From Janthinobacterium sp. B9-8 (lineage in GTDB: Bacteria > Pseudomonadota > Gammaproteobacteria > Burkholderiales > Chitinibacteraceae), in contig NZ_CP014222.1 of assembly GCF_000969645.2 (NCBI RefSeq), positions 2,979,740 through 3,043,739 on the forward strand: 64,000 nucleotides of DNA, given 5' to 3'. The translations under genes were made by a program, and so were the position numbers. Positions 15,715 through 25,229 of this stretch are shown one piece after another. How positions within the stretch are numbered: the first letter of the stretch is position 1; every line of letters begins with the position of its first letter. A model generated the notes under the pieces. The model saw nothing but the letters and a program-made list of their open reading frames with translations. It was not told where the DNA came from and did no database searches.

Positions 15715-17052
15715 TTACAACATGCTAAACGCAGCCATACCGACCAAGGCACCCGTAGTACCGAGGATTGTTTCCATCACCGTCCACGTTTTCAGGGTTT
15801 GCAGCTCATTAGCCCCTGTAAACTTACCGAATAGCCAAAAGCCAGAATCATTCACATGGCTCAGTACGATCGAACCACCAGCAATACATACCGATAATGC
15901 CGCCAACTGCGCACCTGAATAACCCGCCAGCTCAATCACCGGCAGTACCAAACCCACTGTAGTTAAGCATGCTACGGTTGCCGAGCCTTGAATCACCCGC
16001 ACCATCGCAGCCAATACAAAGCAGGCTACGGCAATCGGCAGGCCTGCGCCGATCAATGCATTACCCAAAGCAGGGCCTACACCCGAATCCACCAGTACTT
16101 GCTTAAACACACCACCCGCACCGGTCACCAGCAGGATAATCCCGGCGGGCTGCAAGGCGGCGCTACAGACTTCCATCACCTTGTCTTTGCTCATACCACG
16201 GCGCAGTGCTAGGCCGTAAATGGCCAACAAACATGCCGCTAAAATAGCAATAAAGGGGTGACCAATCAGCTGCAACCATTGATAAGCCGTGCCGCTTGGA
16301 TCAACAAAACGTGCCACGATGGTTTTTAAGCCCACCAGAATCAGCGGAAACAGCACCAGCGCAAGGCTGAAACCAAAGGAAGGCATCTGGCCCTTACCCA
16401 AACTTGGCTCGCTCACATCGGCAGGCAGCGGCAAGTGCACATGTTTACTAATGAAATTACCGTAAACAGGGCCAGCCAGCAGCATGCCAGGAATCGCAGC
16501 AGCCAGACCCAGTACAATCATCCAGCCAAAATCAGCTTTCATTTGCGAGGCCAGCAGCATTGCAGTCGGACCAGGCAAAAGAAAAGCTGCGGCAGCGGCT
16601 ACACCGGCAAACAGCGGAATCGCCAGCTTAACCACATTGCCACCTGTGCGGCGGGCTACGGCAAATACCACGCCAATCAATAACACCACCGCCACATCAA
16701 AGAACAAAGGCAGGGTACAAATCAGCCCGGCGATCCCCAGCGCGTAGTTGGCGCGGCTTTGGCCAAACAGATCAAGCAGCTTTACCGCAATCTGATCGAG
16801 CGCACCTGTTTCATGCAGGATTTTGCCGAACATCGCCCCCAGCGCCACCACTACGGCTAAAAAGCCCAGGGTGCCGCCCATGCCCTTTTGCATAGTGTCG
16901 GCAATTTTATCCAGTGGCATGCCCGAGCCGATACCCGCAGCAATAGACACCAGCATTAAGGCAACAAAAGCATGTAAACGAGCCTTCATCACCAGGAACA
17001 ACAACATCAGCACCGAGCCAATCGCGGTGACCAGTAAGGTTAATGTATCCAT
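15715..17052 (-). CDS. gntU: Gluconate:H+ symporter, GntP family
   Basis: A 445-residue inner-membrane transporter with about 12 hydrophobic segments. Family landmarks include the N-terminal MKARLHAFVALMLVSIAAGI and GMGGTLGFLAVVVALGAMFG, and the later GAGGVFKQVLVDSGVG. It imports gluconate for phosphorylation by the adjacent kinase. The start is 6 bp after the gntK stop, with AGGAG inside the end of gntK, so the two are translationally linked in one operon. gntU is preferred for being GntU/GntT-like; the exact paralogue name within the family is uncertain. Confidence 0.88.
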   Translation of the reverse strand: MDTLTLLVTAIGSVLMLLFLVMKARLHAFVALMLVSIAAGIGSGMPLDKIADTMQKGMGGTLGFLAVVVALGAMFGKILHETGALDQIAVKLLDLFGQSRANYALGIAGLICTLPLFFDVAVVLLIGVVFAVARRTGGNVVKLAIPLFAGVAAAAAFLLPGPTAMLLASQMKADFGWMIVLGLAAAIPGMLLAGPVYGNFISKHVHLPLPADVSEPSLGKGQMPSFGFSLALVLFPLILVGLKTIVARFVDPSGTAYQWLQLIGHPFIAILAACLLAIYGLALRRGMSKDKVMEVCSAALQPAGIILLVTGAGGVFKQVLVDSGVGPALGNALIGAGLPIAVACFVLAAMVRVIQGSATVACLTTVGLVLPVIELAGYSGAQLAALSVCIAGGSIVLSHVNDSGFWLFGKFTGANELQTLKTWTVMETILGTTGALVGMAAFSML

Positions 17053-17058
17053 TGCTGC

Positions 17059-17601
17059 TTACTCCTGAGCGGTTATTGCACGGATGTGTTGCACGGCAGC
17101 GGCAACCACGTTTTCCAGGCTTTGATCGATATCGATATGCACAACATCTGGCTCATCACTGCCCGGCACTTCGAGTGTGGCAAATTGGGAAACCAGCATT
17201 TTTGGCTTTTGAAAATGGCCTTGCCGCGCTTTTAAGCGGGATTCGATCAGCTCGAATGTGCCACCCAAATAAATAAAAGAGAGATTAGGGTTCCCTTCGC
17301 GCAAAATATCCCGGTAGGCTTTTTTCAGTGAAGAACACACAATCACCGAAATAGTCTGAGTGCGTTGCATGGCGTAAGCAGCGGTGCTTAATGCACCTAA
17401 CCATGGCGCTCTGTCGTCGTCATTTAAAGGCTGGCCGGAAGCCATTTTGTCGATATTGGCGCGTGGATGCAGAAAATCGCCATCCAGAAATCCACAGTCC
17501 AGCACTCGGGATACCGCACTGCCCACTGCAGACTTACCACTTCCTGAAACACCCATTACAACAAACACTTGGTGTGGTATTACCTGATCGATCTGACTCA
17601 T
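17059..17601 (-). CDS. gntK: Gluconokinase
   Basis: A 180-residue cytoplasmic kinase converting gluconate to 6-phosphogluconate. P-loop [11 protein letters not shown] at residues about 18-28, followed by the gluconokinase motif DGDFLHPRANIDKMASGQPLN region and DDRAPWL. Its length matches the family. It is the first gene of a gntK-gntU operon, with AGGAG 8 nt before the ATG. A GntR-type operator lies immediately upstream (17635-17650), overlapping the predicted transcription start region. Confidence 0.95.
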   Translation of the reverse strand: MSQIDQVIPHQVFVVMGVSGSGKSAVGSAVSRVLDCGFLDGDFLHPRANIDKMASGQPLNDDDRAPWLGALSTAAYAMQRTQTISVIVCSSLKKAYRDILREGNPNLSFIYLGGTFELIESRLKARQGHFQKPKMLVSQFATLEVPGSDEPDVVHIDIDQSLENVVAAAVQHIRAITAQE

Positions 17602-17634
17602 TGAATCGACTCCTGTTACATCATCTGGTTATTA

Positions 17635-17650
17635 ATGTTACTGGTAACAT
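17635..17650. promoter_or_regulatory. GntR operator
   Basis: ATGTTACTGGTAACAT is a near-perfect palindrome matching the known E. coli GntR site (ATGTTAC-NN-GTAACAT). It lies 34 bp upstream of the gntK start and just downstream of the predicted promoter, so bound repressor would block initiation. Confidence 0.88.
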
Positions 17651-17661
17651 TTTGTAGCGAC

Positions 17662-17690
17662 AGTATCTCTCGCAATAAAAAAACTGCCAA
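17662..17690 (-). promoter_or_regulatory. Sigma-70 promoter of gntKU
   Basis: On the minus strand: -35 TTGGCA (17690-17685), 17-bp spacer, -10 GATACT (17667-17662). The predicted start near 17655 falls next to the operator. Confidence 0.75.
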
Positions 17691-17866
17691 GCAATAAATT
17701 TGTTGCAGATCAAAAGAGAGGTAAAAGGAGGAGGTGGAGAAGGGTAAAAACATAGCCATCTGCACAGGCCAGCAGTGCTTGTTCACCCATTTTTAAAAGC
17801 TTAACAGGGGGGATTGGACACGGATGAATTTACAAAAAAGTGCCCAACAGAGCCGCTAAAATGGCA

Positions 17867-17890
17867 AATCCCCCTTTAAAAAGGGGGAAG
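17867..17890. repeat. CCCCCTTT/AAAGGGGG palindromic repeat
   Basis: AATCCCCCTTTAAAAAGGGGG-type palindrome in the gntK-gntR interval. The same repeat type occurs twice within hsdM (50708-50790). The rest of the 17691-17977 gap holds no gene. Confidence 0.7.
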
Positions 17891-17977
17891 CTACAACGCG
17901 AAAGTGGTGTCATAAACTTAAACAGATGCATACAGAGTGAGTCAGCCAGCAATCTACATAGCGTGTGCACTAAACCA

Positions 17978-18979
17978 TCACAAACTCTGCCCCAGGAAAA
18001 TATCGTAAGACATATCCAATACCCTGTCCGGATACACTTTTCCTTCCATTCTGCCGATTAAACGCTCGGCGGCCACGCGGCCAATCGCTTCACGGGGGGT
18101 AATCACGCTGGCGAGTTGCGGTGCGAGGGCATGGCCGATATCCAGCGCGTTAAAACCCGCCACGCTGATTTGCGCTGGCACGCTCAGCCCCATGGCCTGG
18201 CAGGCAAGCAATGCACCTGCGGCGATATCATCATTGGTGCAAAACACACCATCCAGATCGGGCGCGGCTTGCAGGGCATTACGTAATAGCTGGCCTCCCA
18301 AGGTAAAGCTTGAAGGCTGATCGGTGTGGATCAATACGGGTGTCAGCCCTGCCTCAGCCAGCGCCGCCAGATACCCCGCTTCCCGCTGGCGGGTACGATG
18401 ATCCAGGCGCGCGGCTAAATAGGCAATCCGCTTTCTTCCTCTGGCAATCATCAGGCCGACGATTTCTTTGGCGGCCGCGGTGTGGTTCAGCCCGACAGCC
18501 AGATCAACCGGATGCTCCGGCAGCTCCATGACTTCAAGCACAGGGATTGCAGCGGTTTCCAGCATCCGCAAGGTGCGGTCGGTATGCTGGGTTTCAGACA
18601 AAATCAGCCCGTCTACATTGAAAGACAGCAGTTGCGCGATCTGCTGCTCTTCCCGCTCCATGCTGTAGCCATAGTGCCCGTATAGCGCATGCAAGCCCGC
18701 AGGGCCGCTGACCGATTCAATACCACGCACTACGCTGGAGAAAACCTGATTCGACATCGAAGGCAGTAACACGCCAATCGCACGGCTTTTGGCATTGGCC
18801 AGCATATCCGGCACGCGGTTATGGATGTAGCCCAACTCTTCCATCGCCACGGCAATTTTTTTAGCCGTCGCCTCAGCCACCTGCTGCGGCTCGCGCAAAT
18901 AGCGGCTCACCGTCATTTTGGAAGCCCCCACTTTATCCGCCACATCCTGCAAAGTGGGGCGGCGTGCTTTGTGATTCAT
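17978..18979 (-). CDS. gntR: LacI-family gluconate repressor
   Basis: A 333-residue repressor. N-terminal LacI helix-turn-helix (residues 8-30: PTLQDVADKVGASKMTVSRYL) with hinge around NRVPDMLANAKSRAIGVL, then a periplasmic-binding-like effector domain to the C-terminus. The neighbouring gntKU genes and the operator at 17635-17650 support the GntR identity. AAGGAA lies 5 nt before the ATG. It is transcribed in the same direction as gntKU but from its own position 376 bp upstream, so it has its own promoter. Confidence 0.92.
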   Translation of the reverse strand: MNHKARRPTLQDVADKVGASKMTVSRYLREPQQVAEATAKKIAVAMEELGYIHNRVPDMLANAKSRAIGVLLPSMSNQVFSSVVRGIESVSGPAGLHALYGHYGYSMEREEQQIAQLLSFNVDGLILSETQHTDRTLRMLETAAIPVLEVMELPEHPVDLAVGLNHTAAAKEIVGLMIARGRKRIAYLAARLDHRTRQREAGYLAALAEAGLTPVLIHTDQPSSFTLGGQLLRNALQAAPDLDGVFCTNDDIAAGALLACQAMGLSVPAQISVAGFNALDIGHALAPQLASVITPREAIGRVAAERLIGRMEGKVYPDRVLDMSYDIFLGQSL

Positions 18980-19400
18980 TCGATTCCTTGTGTCTTCAAA
19001 ATGCGGGGATCGCCCACGACGGCTATGTTACTAGCTGATGTTACGCAACGGAAACCTAAATCTTGAACCACGGAGGCCACAGAGAACACGGAGTTCCACG
19101 GAGAAAAGCATTTTGAACTGAGGGTTTTGAGTCATTTCAACTTCAGCAAAATAAATCGGCATCGCGACGCCTAGCACGGGGCCTAAATCTCCCCTTGAAA
19201 CACGCAAACTCCGAGCAAGCGGGTCGGGGGATCGCTTGGGAGCGAGGCAGCAAGCCAATCCCGCCCGCCGCCGGCTCGATTGTCCGCAGAGCAGGGGTCT
19301 GCGTGTTTTGAGTTTGTGGCTTGCCTTCGTTTCTTGGCCACACAAGAAAGGAAGGTCAAGCGGGACGCCCGCACCTAAATCAACGTGCCGAAGGCACTAA
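18980..19400. repeat. Large dispersed intergenic repeat, with copy B of the 70-bp core
   Basis: The segment 19026-19100 matches copy C (29398-29470, opposite strand) over about 70 bp with few differences: CTGATGTTAC, CGGAAACC, ATCTTGAACCACGGAGGCC, ACAGAGAACACGGAG. Beyond it, to about 19400, lies a GC-rich noncoding segment with no credible coding frame; its look (GGCCACACAAGAAAGGAAGG, CGGGACGCCCGCACC) suggests a longer genome-wide repeat. Nothing else is supported in the 592-bp gap up to dbpA at 19572. Confidence 0.7.
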
Positions 19401-19571
19401 TAAATAATCACGTAGCAACACCCGATACTCACCAACCATGCAACAACTGTCATCAGCCTGAAAGATTCCCCCCGTAGCGTTCATGGGCTGAAACCGTTGC
19501 TAGTGATGGCTGGCTCTAAAGCGCTTCCCCTGTTAGACTACTGCCCCTTTTGGCCAGCGAGTTAAGTCATT

Positions 19572-20957
19572 GTGAACACTACATCTTTTGCCAATCTACC
19601 CCTCTCGCCGGCCATGCTGCAAAACTTGGATAGCTTGGGTTACGTCGAAATGACGGAAATTCAGGCGCAAAGCCTGCCGCTGATTCTGGCGCGCCGCGAT
19701 TTAATTGCACAGGCTAAAACCGGCAGCGGCAAGACCGCAGCTTTCGGGATTGGCATGCTGCATAAGCTCAACCCCAGCTATTTTGCGATTCAAGGTTTGG
19801 TGATTTGCCCAACGCGCGAGCTGGCGGATCAAGTGGCAAAAGAGCTGCGCCGTTTGGCCCGCTTTACTGAAAATATCAAAATTTTAACGCTCTGCGGTGG
19901 CACGCCGATGGGCCCGCAAATCGCCTCTCTGGTACACGGGGCGCATATTATTGTGGGTACGCCGGGCCGCTTACGCGATCACCTTGGCCGCGCTTCGATT
20001 GATTTATCCACAGTACAAACGCTGGTATTAGACGAAGCCGACCGCATGGTTGATATGGGCTTTTACGACGAGATCGCCGGTATTGTGAGCGCTTGCCCAA
20101 CGCGCCGCCAAACCCTGCTGTTTTCTGCCACCTATCCCGACAATATTCGCAAAGACAGCGCAAAGTTTCTGAAGCTGCCTGCCGAAGTGAAAGTAGAGGC
20201 GCAACATGCTGACAGCCAAATCGAACAACGTTTCTACAGTGTTGAGCACGAGGAGCGTAACGCCGCCGTGGCGCAGCTACTCAATCACTACAAGCCCGTT
20301 CAGACACTGGCCTTCTGCAATACCAAGATCCACTGCCGCGAGCTCGCAGCAGAGCTCCGAGATCAAGGTTTTAGCGCCTTGGCGCTCTACGGCGAGCTAG
20401 AGCAACGCGAGCGCGACGAGATCCTTGTGCAGTTTTCTAATCAAAGCTGCTCGATCCTGGTCGCCACCGATGTGGCCGCGCGTGGTTTGGATATTCAAAG
20501 CTTGGGTGCGGTGATTAACGTTGACGTGTCCAAAGACACCGAAGTGCATATCCACCGCATCGGCCGCACTGGCCGTGGCCACGATAAGGGCTTGGCACTC
20601 AGCCTAGCTGCGCCCAATGAAAAGAAATGGGTCACACTGATCGAAGAATATCAGGGCGGGCCGGTACGCTGGTTTGATCTGGAAAAACTGGAGCCTGCAG
20701 AAGGCGGCCCTTTGCGCCCACCTATGGTCACGCTGTGCATTATGGGCGGCAAGAAAGACAAGCTGCGCCCGGGTGATTTACTCGGCGCACTGACTGGTGA
20801 CGCAGGCCTGACTAAAGAGCAGGTTGGTAAAATCAATGTGTTTGAATTTTTAACTTATGTCGCCATCGACAGACGCGTAGCTAATAAAGCCTTTAATAGC
20901 CTAAGCCAAGGCAATATCAAAGGCCGCAGCTTTAAAATGCGTTTTCTGGGCGAGTAA
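19572..20957 (+). CDS. dbpA: ATP-dependent RNA helicase DbpA
   Basis: A 461-residue DEAD-box helicase for 50S ribosome assembly. Q motif region (FANLPLSPAMLQNLDSLGY, EIQAQSLP), Walker A AKTGSGKTAAF, DEAD at VLDEADRM, SAT, and the C-terminal HRIGRTGR motif. The C-terminal ~75 residues (TLCIMGGKKDKLRPGDLLGA) form the DbpA RNA-binding domain that recognises hairpin 92 of 23S rRNA, which distinguishes it from RhlE. The start codon is GTG at 19572. Confidence 0.93.
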   Translation: MNTTSFANLPLSPAMLQNLDSLGYVEMTEIQAQSLPLILARRDLIAQAKTGSGKTAAFGIGMLHKLNPSYFAIQGLVICPTRELADQVAKELRRLARFTENIKILTLCGGTPMGPQIASLVHGAHIIVGTPGRLRDHLGRASIDLSTVQTLVLDEADRMVDMGFYDEIAGIVSACPTRRQTLLFSATYPDNIRKDSAKFLKLPAEVKVEAQHADSQIEQRFYSVEHEERNAAVAQLLNHYKPVQTLAFCNTKIHCRELAAELRDQGFSALALYGELEQRERDEILVQFSNQSCSILVATDVAARGLDIQSLGAVINVDVSKDTEVHIHRIGRTGRGHDKGLALSLAAPNEKKWVTLIEEYQGGPVRWFDLEKLEPAEGGPLRPPMVTLCIMGGKKDKLRPGDLLGALTGDAGLTKEQVGKINVFEFLTYVAIDRRVANKAFNSLSQGNIKGRSFKMRFLGE

Positions 20958-20999
20958 TCAATGTAATCAGAGGTGGGGCATTGCCCCAGCTAAACGTAT

Positions 21000-21060
21000 C
21001 GTAGGGCGGGTGAAACCCGCAAGCAATGCTAAAAAATACGCGGGGTTCACCTGCCCTACG
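21000..21060. repeat. REP-like palindrome
   Basis: GTAGGGCGGGTGAAACCCGC and its near-complement (GCGGGGTTCACCTGCCCTAC) flank a short AT-rich loop. It lies 43 bp after dbpA and could end its transcript. The remaining 21061-21400 gap is the long upstream region of rhlE with no gene seen. Confidence 0.8.
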
Positions 21061-21400
21061 AGGTTTTACTTGATGGATACAAGGCATCGAAATACACCCA
21101 TCCCCGCCGACTAACGGTGGTATTGCGCACTAATTCATGATTGCTTCACACAGCGCATCAAGTACACAGGTATAATGCCGCCGGTGAGTGCGTTACCCAG
21201 TCTCCGCGCTACACCATCCAAATACGCCATCAAGCATCCAAGCTCAACCCTTTATATATATTTTCAGCCCGTATTGGCTGAATGCGGCTGAATGATCTAT
21301 CTTGATGCCATATTTGGCTAAGGTTTCTAAACACCTACCCCATCTGCCTTTGACTGGCGCCATTCTTGGCGACAGGCCGATATTCTCCTCTGGAGTTTGA

Positions 21401-23167
21401 ATGAGTTTTTCCGCCCTAGGGCTTGCGGACGATATCGTCCGCGCCGTTACAGAACTTGGCTACACCACACCAACCCCTATTCAACTGCAGGCTATTCCTG
21501 CCGTGCTATCTGGCGGTGATTTACTCGCTGGCGCACAAACCGGCACCGGCAAAACCGCTGGTTTTACCCTGCCATTGCTACACATTCTGAGCACGACACC
21601 TGCAACTAGCAAAAAAATCCGTGCCCTGATTCTAACCCCGACGCGTGAATTGGCCGCTCAGGTTGAAGAAAGCGTGCGCGACTATGGTAAATACTTACCG
21701 CTAAAATCCATGATGATGTTTGGCGGCGTCAGTATTAATCCGCAAATTAAACAGCTACGCGGCCATGTGGATATTCTAGTCGCCACACCGGGCCGTTTGC
21801 TCGACCATATTTCACAAAAAACCGTTGATTTAAGCGGTGTTGAAGTGCTGATCTTGGACGAAGCCGATCGCATGCTCGATATGGGCTTTATTCGCGATAT
21901 CAAAAAAGTGCTGGCTCTACTGCCTGCTAAGCGTCAGAACTTACTGTTCTCCGCCACTTTTTCTGACGAAATCAAAACACTGGCTGATGGCCTCTTAGAT
22001 AACCCAGCGCTAATCGAAGTAGCTCGCCGTAACGCGACCGCCGAAATGATTACGCAAAAGGTTTACTTTGTTGATCGCGAGCGTAAACGTGAACTACTCA
22101 CCCAGCTGATCAAAGAAAAAAACTGGTTCCAGGTGCTGGTGTTTACCCGCACCAAGCATGGCGCGAATCGCTTGGCCGAACAGCTAAGCAAAGATGGCAT
22201 TAACTCGCTAGCCATTCACGGCAATAAGAGCCAAGCCGCCCGTACCCGTGCGTTAGCCGAGTTTAAATCCGGCACGCTGCAAGTGCTGTGCGCGACCGAT
22301 ATTGCTGCCCGTGGGATTGATATCGAAGAATTGCCACATGTGGTGAACTTCGAGCTACCTAACGTGGCCGAAGATTATGTGCACCGTATTGGCCGTACCG
22401 GCCGTGCGGGCTCAGAAGGCGAAGCGATTTCACTGGTTTGTGTAGATGAACACAAGCTGCTGAATGATATCGAACGCCTGATCAAACGCGATATCACCCG
22501 TGAAAGCGTAGAAGGTTTTGCTGTTGATCCAAGCATCAAAGCCGAGCCAATCTTAAATGGCCGCAATGGTGCACAGCGCAAGCATGATCCGCGTAACCCA
22601 AATAGCGGTCGTCCGCCACGTGGGCATAATCGTACTGACCGTGCTCCGGCAGCAGGTGATGCACCACGCCCGGCACGTAATCAGGAAGAGCGCGCGCCGC
22701 GTAGCAATGAAGAACGCGCACCTCGCCCGGCGGCTCGCTTTAACCCCGATGCCCGCCCTGCTACGGAAGGCCGTTATAACAACAATCCACGCGGCGCACG
22801 TCCAGCAAGCGAAGGCAGCTTTAACAACAACCCACGTGGTGAAACACGCTCTGCTGCGGCTCCTCGCCCGGCGGGTGAAGGCCGTTTCAATAACAACCCA
22901 CGCGGTGAAGCACGCCCAGCAACGCCTCGCCCAGCGGGTGAAGGCCGCGCACCGCGCCCAGAAGGCCGTACTGATTCACGTACGCCCCAAGGCCGTGCTC
23001 CGCAAGATCGTAACTATTCAGACCGCGCGCCACGTAGCGATGCTCGCAGCAGCGCGCCACGCCCGGCTGGCAAGCCACGTGGTGATCAGCAACCGCTAAG
23101 CAATGAAAACACCCCGGTTGCAGCGCTATTTGCACCGATCAAGCGCTCTGGTGGTCGTCATCACTAA
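21401..23167 (+). CDS. rhlE: DEAD-box RNA helicase RhlE
   Basis: A 588-residue helicase. N-terminal Q motif ([15 protein letters not shown]), Walker [16 protein letters not shown] ([12 protein letters not shown]), SAT, and [10 protein letters not shown]. From about residue 385 the protein becomes a low-complexity Arg/Pro/Gly/Asn tail with repeated NNNPRG and RPAGEGR units, expected to be disordered and to bind RNA. Ribosome binding site GGAG precedes the ATG. The 440-bp upstream gap and cold-shock-type role of the family suggest a long, possibly temperature-sensitive 5' leader (inference). Confidence 0.92.
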   Translation: MSFSALGLADDIVRAVTELGYTTPTPIQLQAIPAVLSGGDLLAGAQTGTGKTAGFTLPLLHILSTTPATSKKIRALILTPTRELAAQVEESVRDYGKYLPLKSMMMFGGVSINPQIKQLRGHVDILVATPGRLLDHISQKTVDLSGVEVLILDEADRMLDMGFIRDIKKVLALLPAKRQNLLFSATFSDEIKTLADGLLDNPALIEVARRNATAEMITQKVYFVDRERKRELLTQLIKEKNWFQVLVFTRTKHGANRLAEQLSKDGINSLAIHGNKSQAARTRALAEFKSGTLQVLCATDIAARGIDIEELPHVVNFELPNVAEDYVHRIGRTGRAGSEGEAISLVCVDEHKLLNDIERLIKRDITRESVEGFAVDPSIKAEPILNGRNGAQRKHDPRNPNSGRPPRGHNRTDRAPAAGDAPRPARNQEERAPRSNEERAPRPAARFNPDARPATEGRYNNNPRGARPASEGSFNNNPRGETRSAAAPRPAGEGRFNNNPRGEARPATPRPAGEGRAPRPEGRTDSRTPQGRAPQDRNYSDRAPRSDARSSAPRPAGKPRGDQQPLSNENTPVAALFAPIKRSGGRHH

Positions 23168-23189
23168 GCGGTTTTAATCGCTTAATCCA

Positions 23190-23217
23190 AAACGGCGCTC
23201 TATGCGCCGTTTTTTTA
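23190..23217 (+). terminator. rhlE intrinsic terminator
   Basis: AACGGCGC-TCTAT-GCGCCGTT followed by a T-run, 23 bp after the rhlE stop. Confidence 0.9.
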
Positions 23218-23351
23218 TGCCTATATAAAAATAAACCTGCAATGACCCGTTTATTCCATTTGTGAATATGTCGTACGCAAATCTTGGCCCAGCTCAAAAT
23301 GCCTGCTGCTAAATAGATTTAAGCTCCAAGCATTATTCAGGAAGCGCTGCC

Positions 23352-24071
23352 ATGACAAGAAATCATCCGAAACTGCCTGAGAACCCTTATTACGAAGGCG
23401 TTCCTGACTATATGACCGAGGTGTATGACTGGGCTTACGTCAACCCACGTCGCGTCAATCAGCTCGACCATAATCTAGTGGTAAAAGTGCTGCTATTTGG
23501 CAATGATCAGCGCCTTATGCGCGCTTATTTAAATGAAATCCAGCCCGGTATGAAAGTCTGGCAAGTGGCACATGTCTATGGTGATTTAGTGCGTAAAGTT
23601 GCGCAAAAAGTAGGGCCAGATGGTTGCTTTCACCTCACCGATATTACTCCAGCACAAATCGAGCATGGCCAAGCCAAACTAGCCATCTACCCCTGGGCTA
23701 AAGTCATCCGCGCAGATGCGGCCAATTACCAATGCGATAAATCATTTGATCTGATTTGCAGCTTCTTTTTATTGCATGAAGTACCCGACGACAAAAAACG
23801 CGAAATTATTGATCATATGCTGAGCAAAATGCCCGAGGGGGGCAAAGTACTCTTTGTGGATTACCATCGCCCCTCGCTCTGGCAGCCCATACGCTGGATA
23901 TTAAAATGGGTGAATGCCAAATTAGAGCCCTTTGCCGAAGCACTCTGGCAGAATGAAATCAGCCATTACGCCAGTCACGCCGATCAATATCATTGGCAAA
24001 AACGCACTATATTTGGTGGGGTTTATCAGATTGTGGCCGTTACTCGCACAACGCCAGCGGCCCAAAGCTGA
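23352..24071 (+). CDS. rquA: RquA-like methyltransferase-fold protein (rhodoquinone biosynthesis)
   Basis: A 239-residue protein related to class I methyltransferases. The SAM-binding glycine loop is replaced by VWQVAHVYGDLV, the RquA hallmark (most methyltransferases have a GxGxG loop). The N-terminal VPDYMTEVYDWAYVNPRRV segment also matches RquA. RquA converts ubiquinone to rhodoquinone, used in anaerobic fumarate reduction. AGGAAG precedes the ATG. It stands alone between rhlE and a PEP-CTERM gene. Identity rests on motif recognition; an unrelated methyltransferase is the alternative. Confidence 0.8.
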   Translation: MTRNHPKLPENPYYEGVPDYMTEVYDWAYVNPRRVNQLDHNLVVKVLLFGNDQRLMRAYLNEIQPGMKVWQVAHVYGDLVRKVAQKVGPDGCFHLTDITPAQIEHGQAKLAIYPWAKVIRADAANYQCDKSFDLICSFFLLHEVPDDKKREIIDHMLSKMPEGGKVLFVDYHRPSLWQPIRWILKWVNAKLEPFAEALWQNEISHYASHADQYHWQKRTIFGGVYQIVAVTRTTPAAQS

Positions 24072-24351
24072 TACAAAAGGGCAACAGTTCATTGGGCTGT
24101 TGCCTATCCCAATACCTAACAGTGCCTTGTTGCTGTAACGCGTAAACTAAAACTTAAGAAAGCCTGCAAATAAAACCATCAATACACCCTACCGCAAAAA
24201 TCATAAACACTGTAAACGCGAGTAGCTCCAGCCATTCCCATCAAAAACAAACACCAAACTTACAACAAATAAAAACAATTGTTTTGACAAAAGCAAGGAA
24301 CAAGACAGAAAATAATCGGATTCAGTTATTTTCTATCTACAGGAAAAGTTC

Positions 24352-24933
24352 ATGCTGCAAACAAAATTGTTGATCTCTTGCGCTATTTTCGCTTTAAGTT
24401 CTTTTGCAAATGCCACCGTTATCGATTTCAATCATTTAGCGCACAACGATACTTCTCAAGTATTCAGTACAATCAGTTCTAATGGCTTTGTCATTAAAAA
24501 TGACAGCCAAGCTAATGATCGGCTCGGTATTTGGGGTAAAAACGATGAGTTTCAGGCCGATACAGGCCGCGCTGCCGTTTTTGTAAACTACAGCGGCAGT
24601 AAAACCAGCATTGAACACGCTAATAAATCATTCTTTAACTTTAAATCCATTGACCTTGCTGATGTTTTTAATAATGGCGATTCAGCCACTATTCAATTCA
24701 GTTTTTTTAATGGTCAAAGCACAACATTTGAAACCGTTATTCTTGATCAGCTAAAAGGTCTGCAAACAATTTTTTTTAATAAAAATAATCTGACCAGAGT
24801 ATCTTGGGTAGGCTCTAACAGCCAATTTGATAACATTAATGTAAGCGCTCCAGTACCAGAGCCAGAAACTTATGCTCTGCTCGGCATGGGGTTAATGAGT
24901 TTATGGATTGCACGTCGCCGTAAACACGCCTAA
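24352..24933 (+). CDS. PEP-CTERM sorting domain-containing secreted protein
   Basis: A 193-residue exported protein. Signal peptide at residues 1-22 (LLISCAIFALSSFANA). C-terminal sorting signal VPEPETYALLGMGLMSLWIA then RRRKHA. The body is rich in Asn/Ser/Phe beta-strand-like segments, similar to small PEP-CTERM matrix proteins, with no catalytic motif. Its sorting signal is close to that of the protein at 1589. The gene is monocistronic, with AGGAAAAG before the ATG and a perfect 16-bp inverted repeat after the stop. Confidence 0.85.
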   Translation: MLQTKLLISCAIFALSSFANATVIDFNHLAHNDTSQVFSTISSNGFVIKNDSQANDRLGIWGKNDEFQADTGRAAVFVNYSGSKTSIEHANKSFFNFKSIDLADVFNNGDSATIQFSFFNGQSTTFETVILDQLKGLQTIFFNKNNLTRVSWVGSNSQFDNINVSAPVPEPETYALLGMGLMSLWIARRRKHA

Positions 24934-24950
24934 TTTAATAAAGCCTTTCA

Positions 24951-24989
24951 CCATATAAGAACCATGCCATGATCATGGTTCTTATATGG
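24951..24989. terminator. Perfect 16-bp inverted repeat after the PEP-CTERM gene
   Basis: CCATATAAGAACCATG and its exact complement flank a 7-nt loop, 17 bp after the stop. AT-rich with no T-run, so either a terminator-like hairpin or a small repeat. Confidence 0.6.
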
Positions 24990-25229
24990 CACTCCTGCTA
25001 ATTAAATACCTAAATATAGCAACGCCTATTTATCCGCCAATCTCAGCACCCAGCTCTGCACTTACCGTGCTCAGTGCTATCATTTAAAAAAATACTGTAT
25101 CAGTTGAACTTTTTATTGCCCTGCTGCTCTAATCAGCGCACAGTCGTCCGCATTAACTCCCTATATATGCATATAGCATCACCCCTGCAATACACTTCTC
25201 GATATGAGCAATAACGTCTGATTTGCAGA

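Noticed and set aside
19020..19045. Second GntR operator upstream of gntR
   Set aside because: Two ATGTTAC half-sites occur, but as direct copies, not as the ATGTTAC-NN-GTAACAT palindrome, and one belongs to the dispersed repeat.
19031..19345. Open frames of 60-104 codons in the region after gntR
   Set aside because: They lie within a dispersed noncoding repeat and have no ribosome binding site or recognisable domain.
22557..23099. 180-codon frame inside the rhlE tail
   Set aside because: It is a product of the repetitive GC-rich tail in another frame; it has no start signal or domain.
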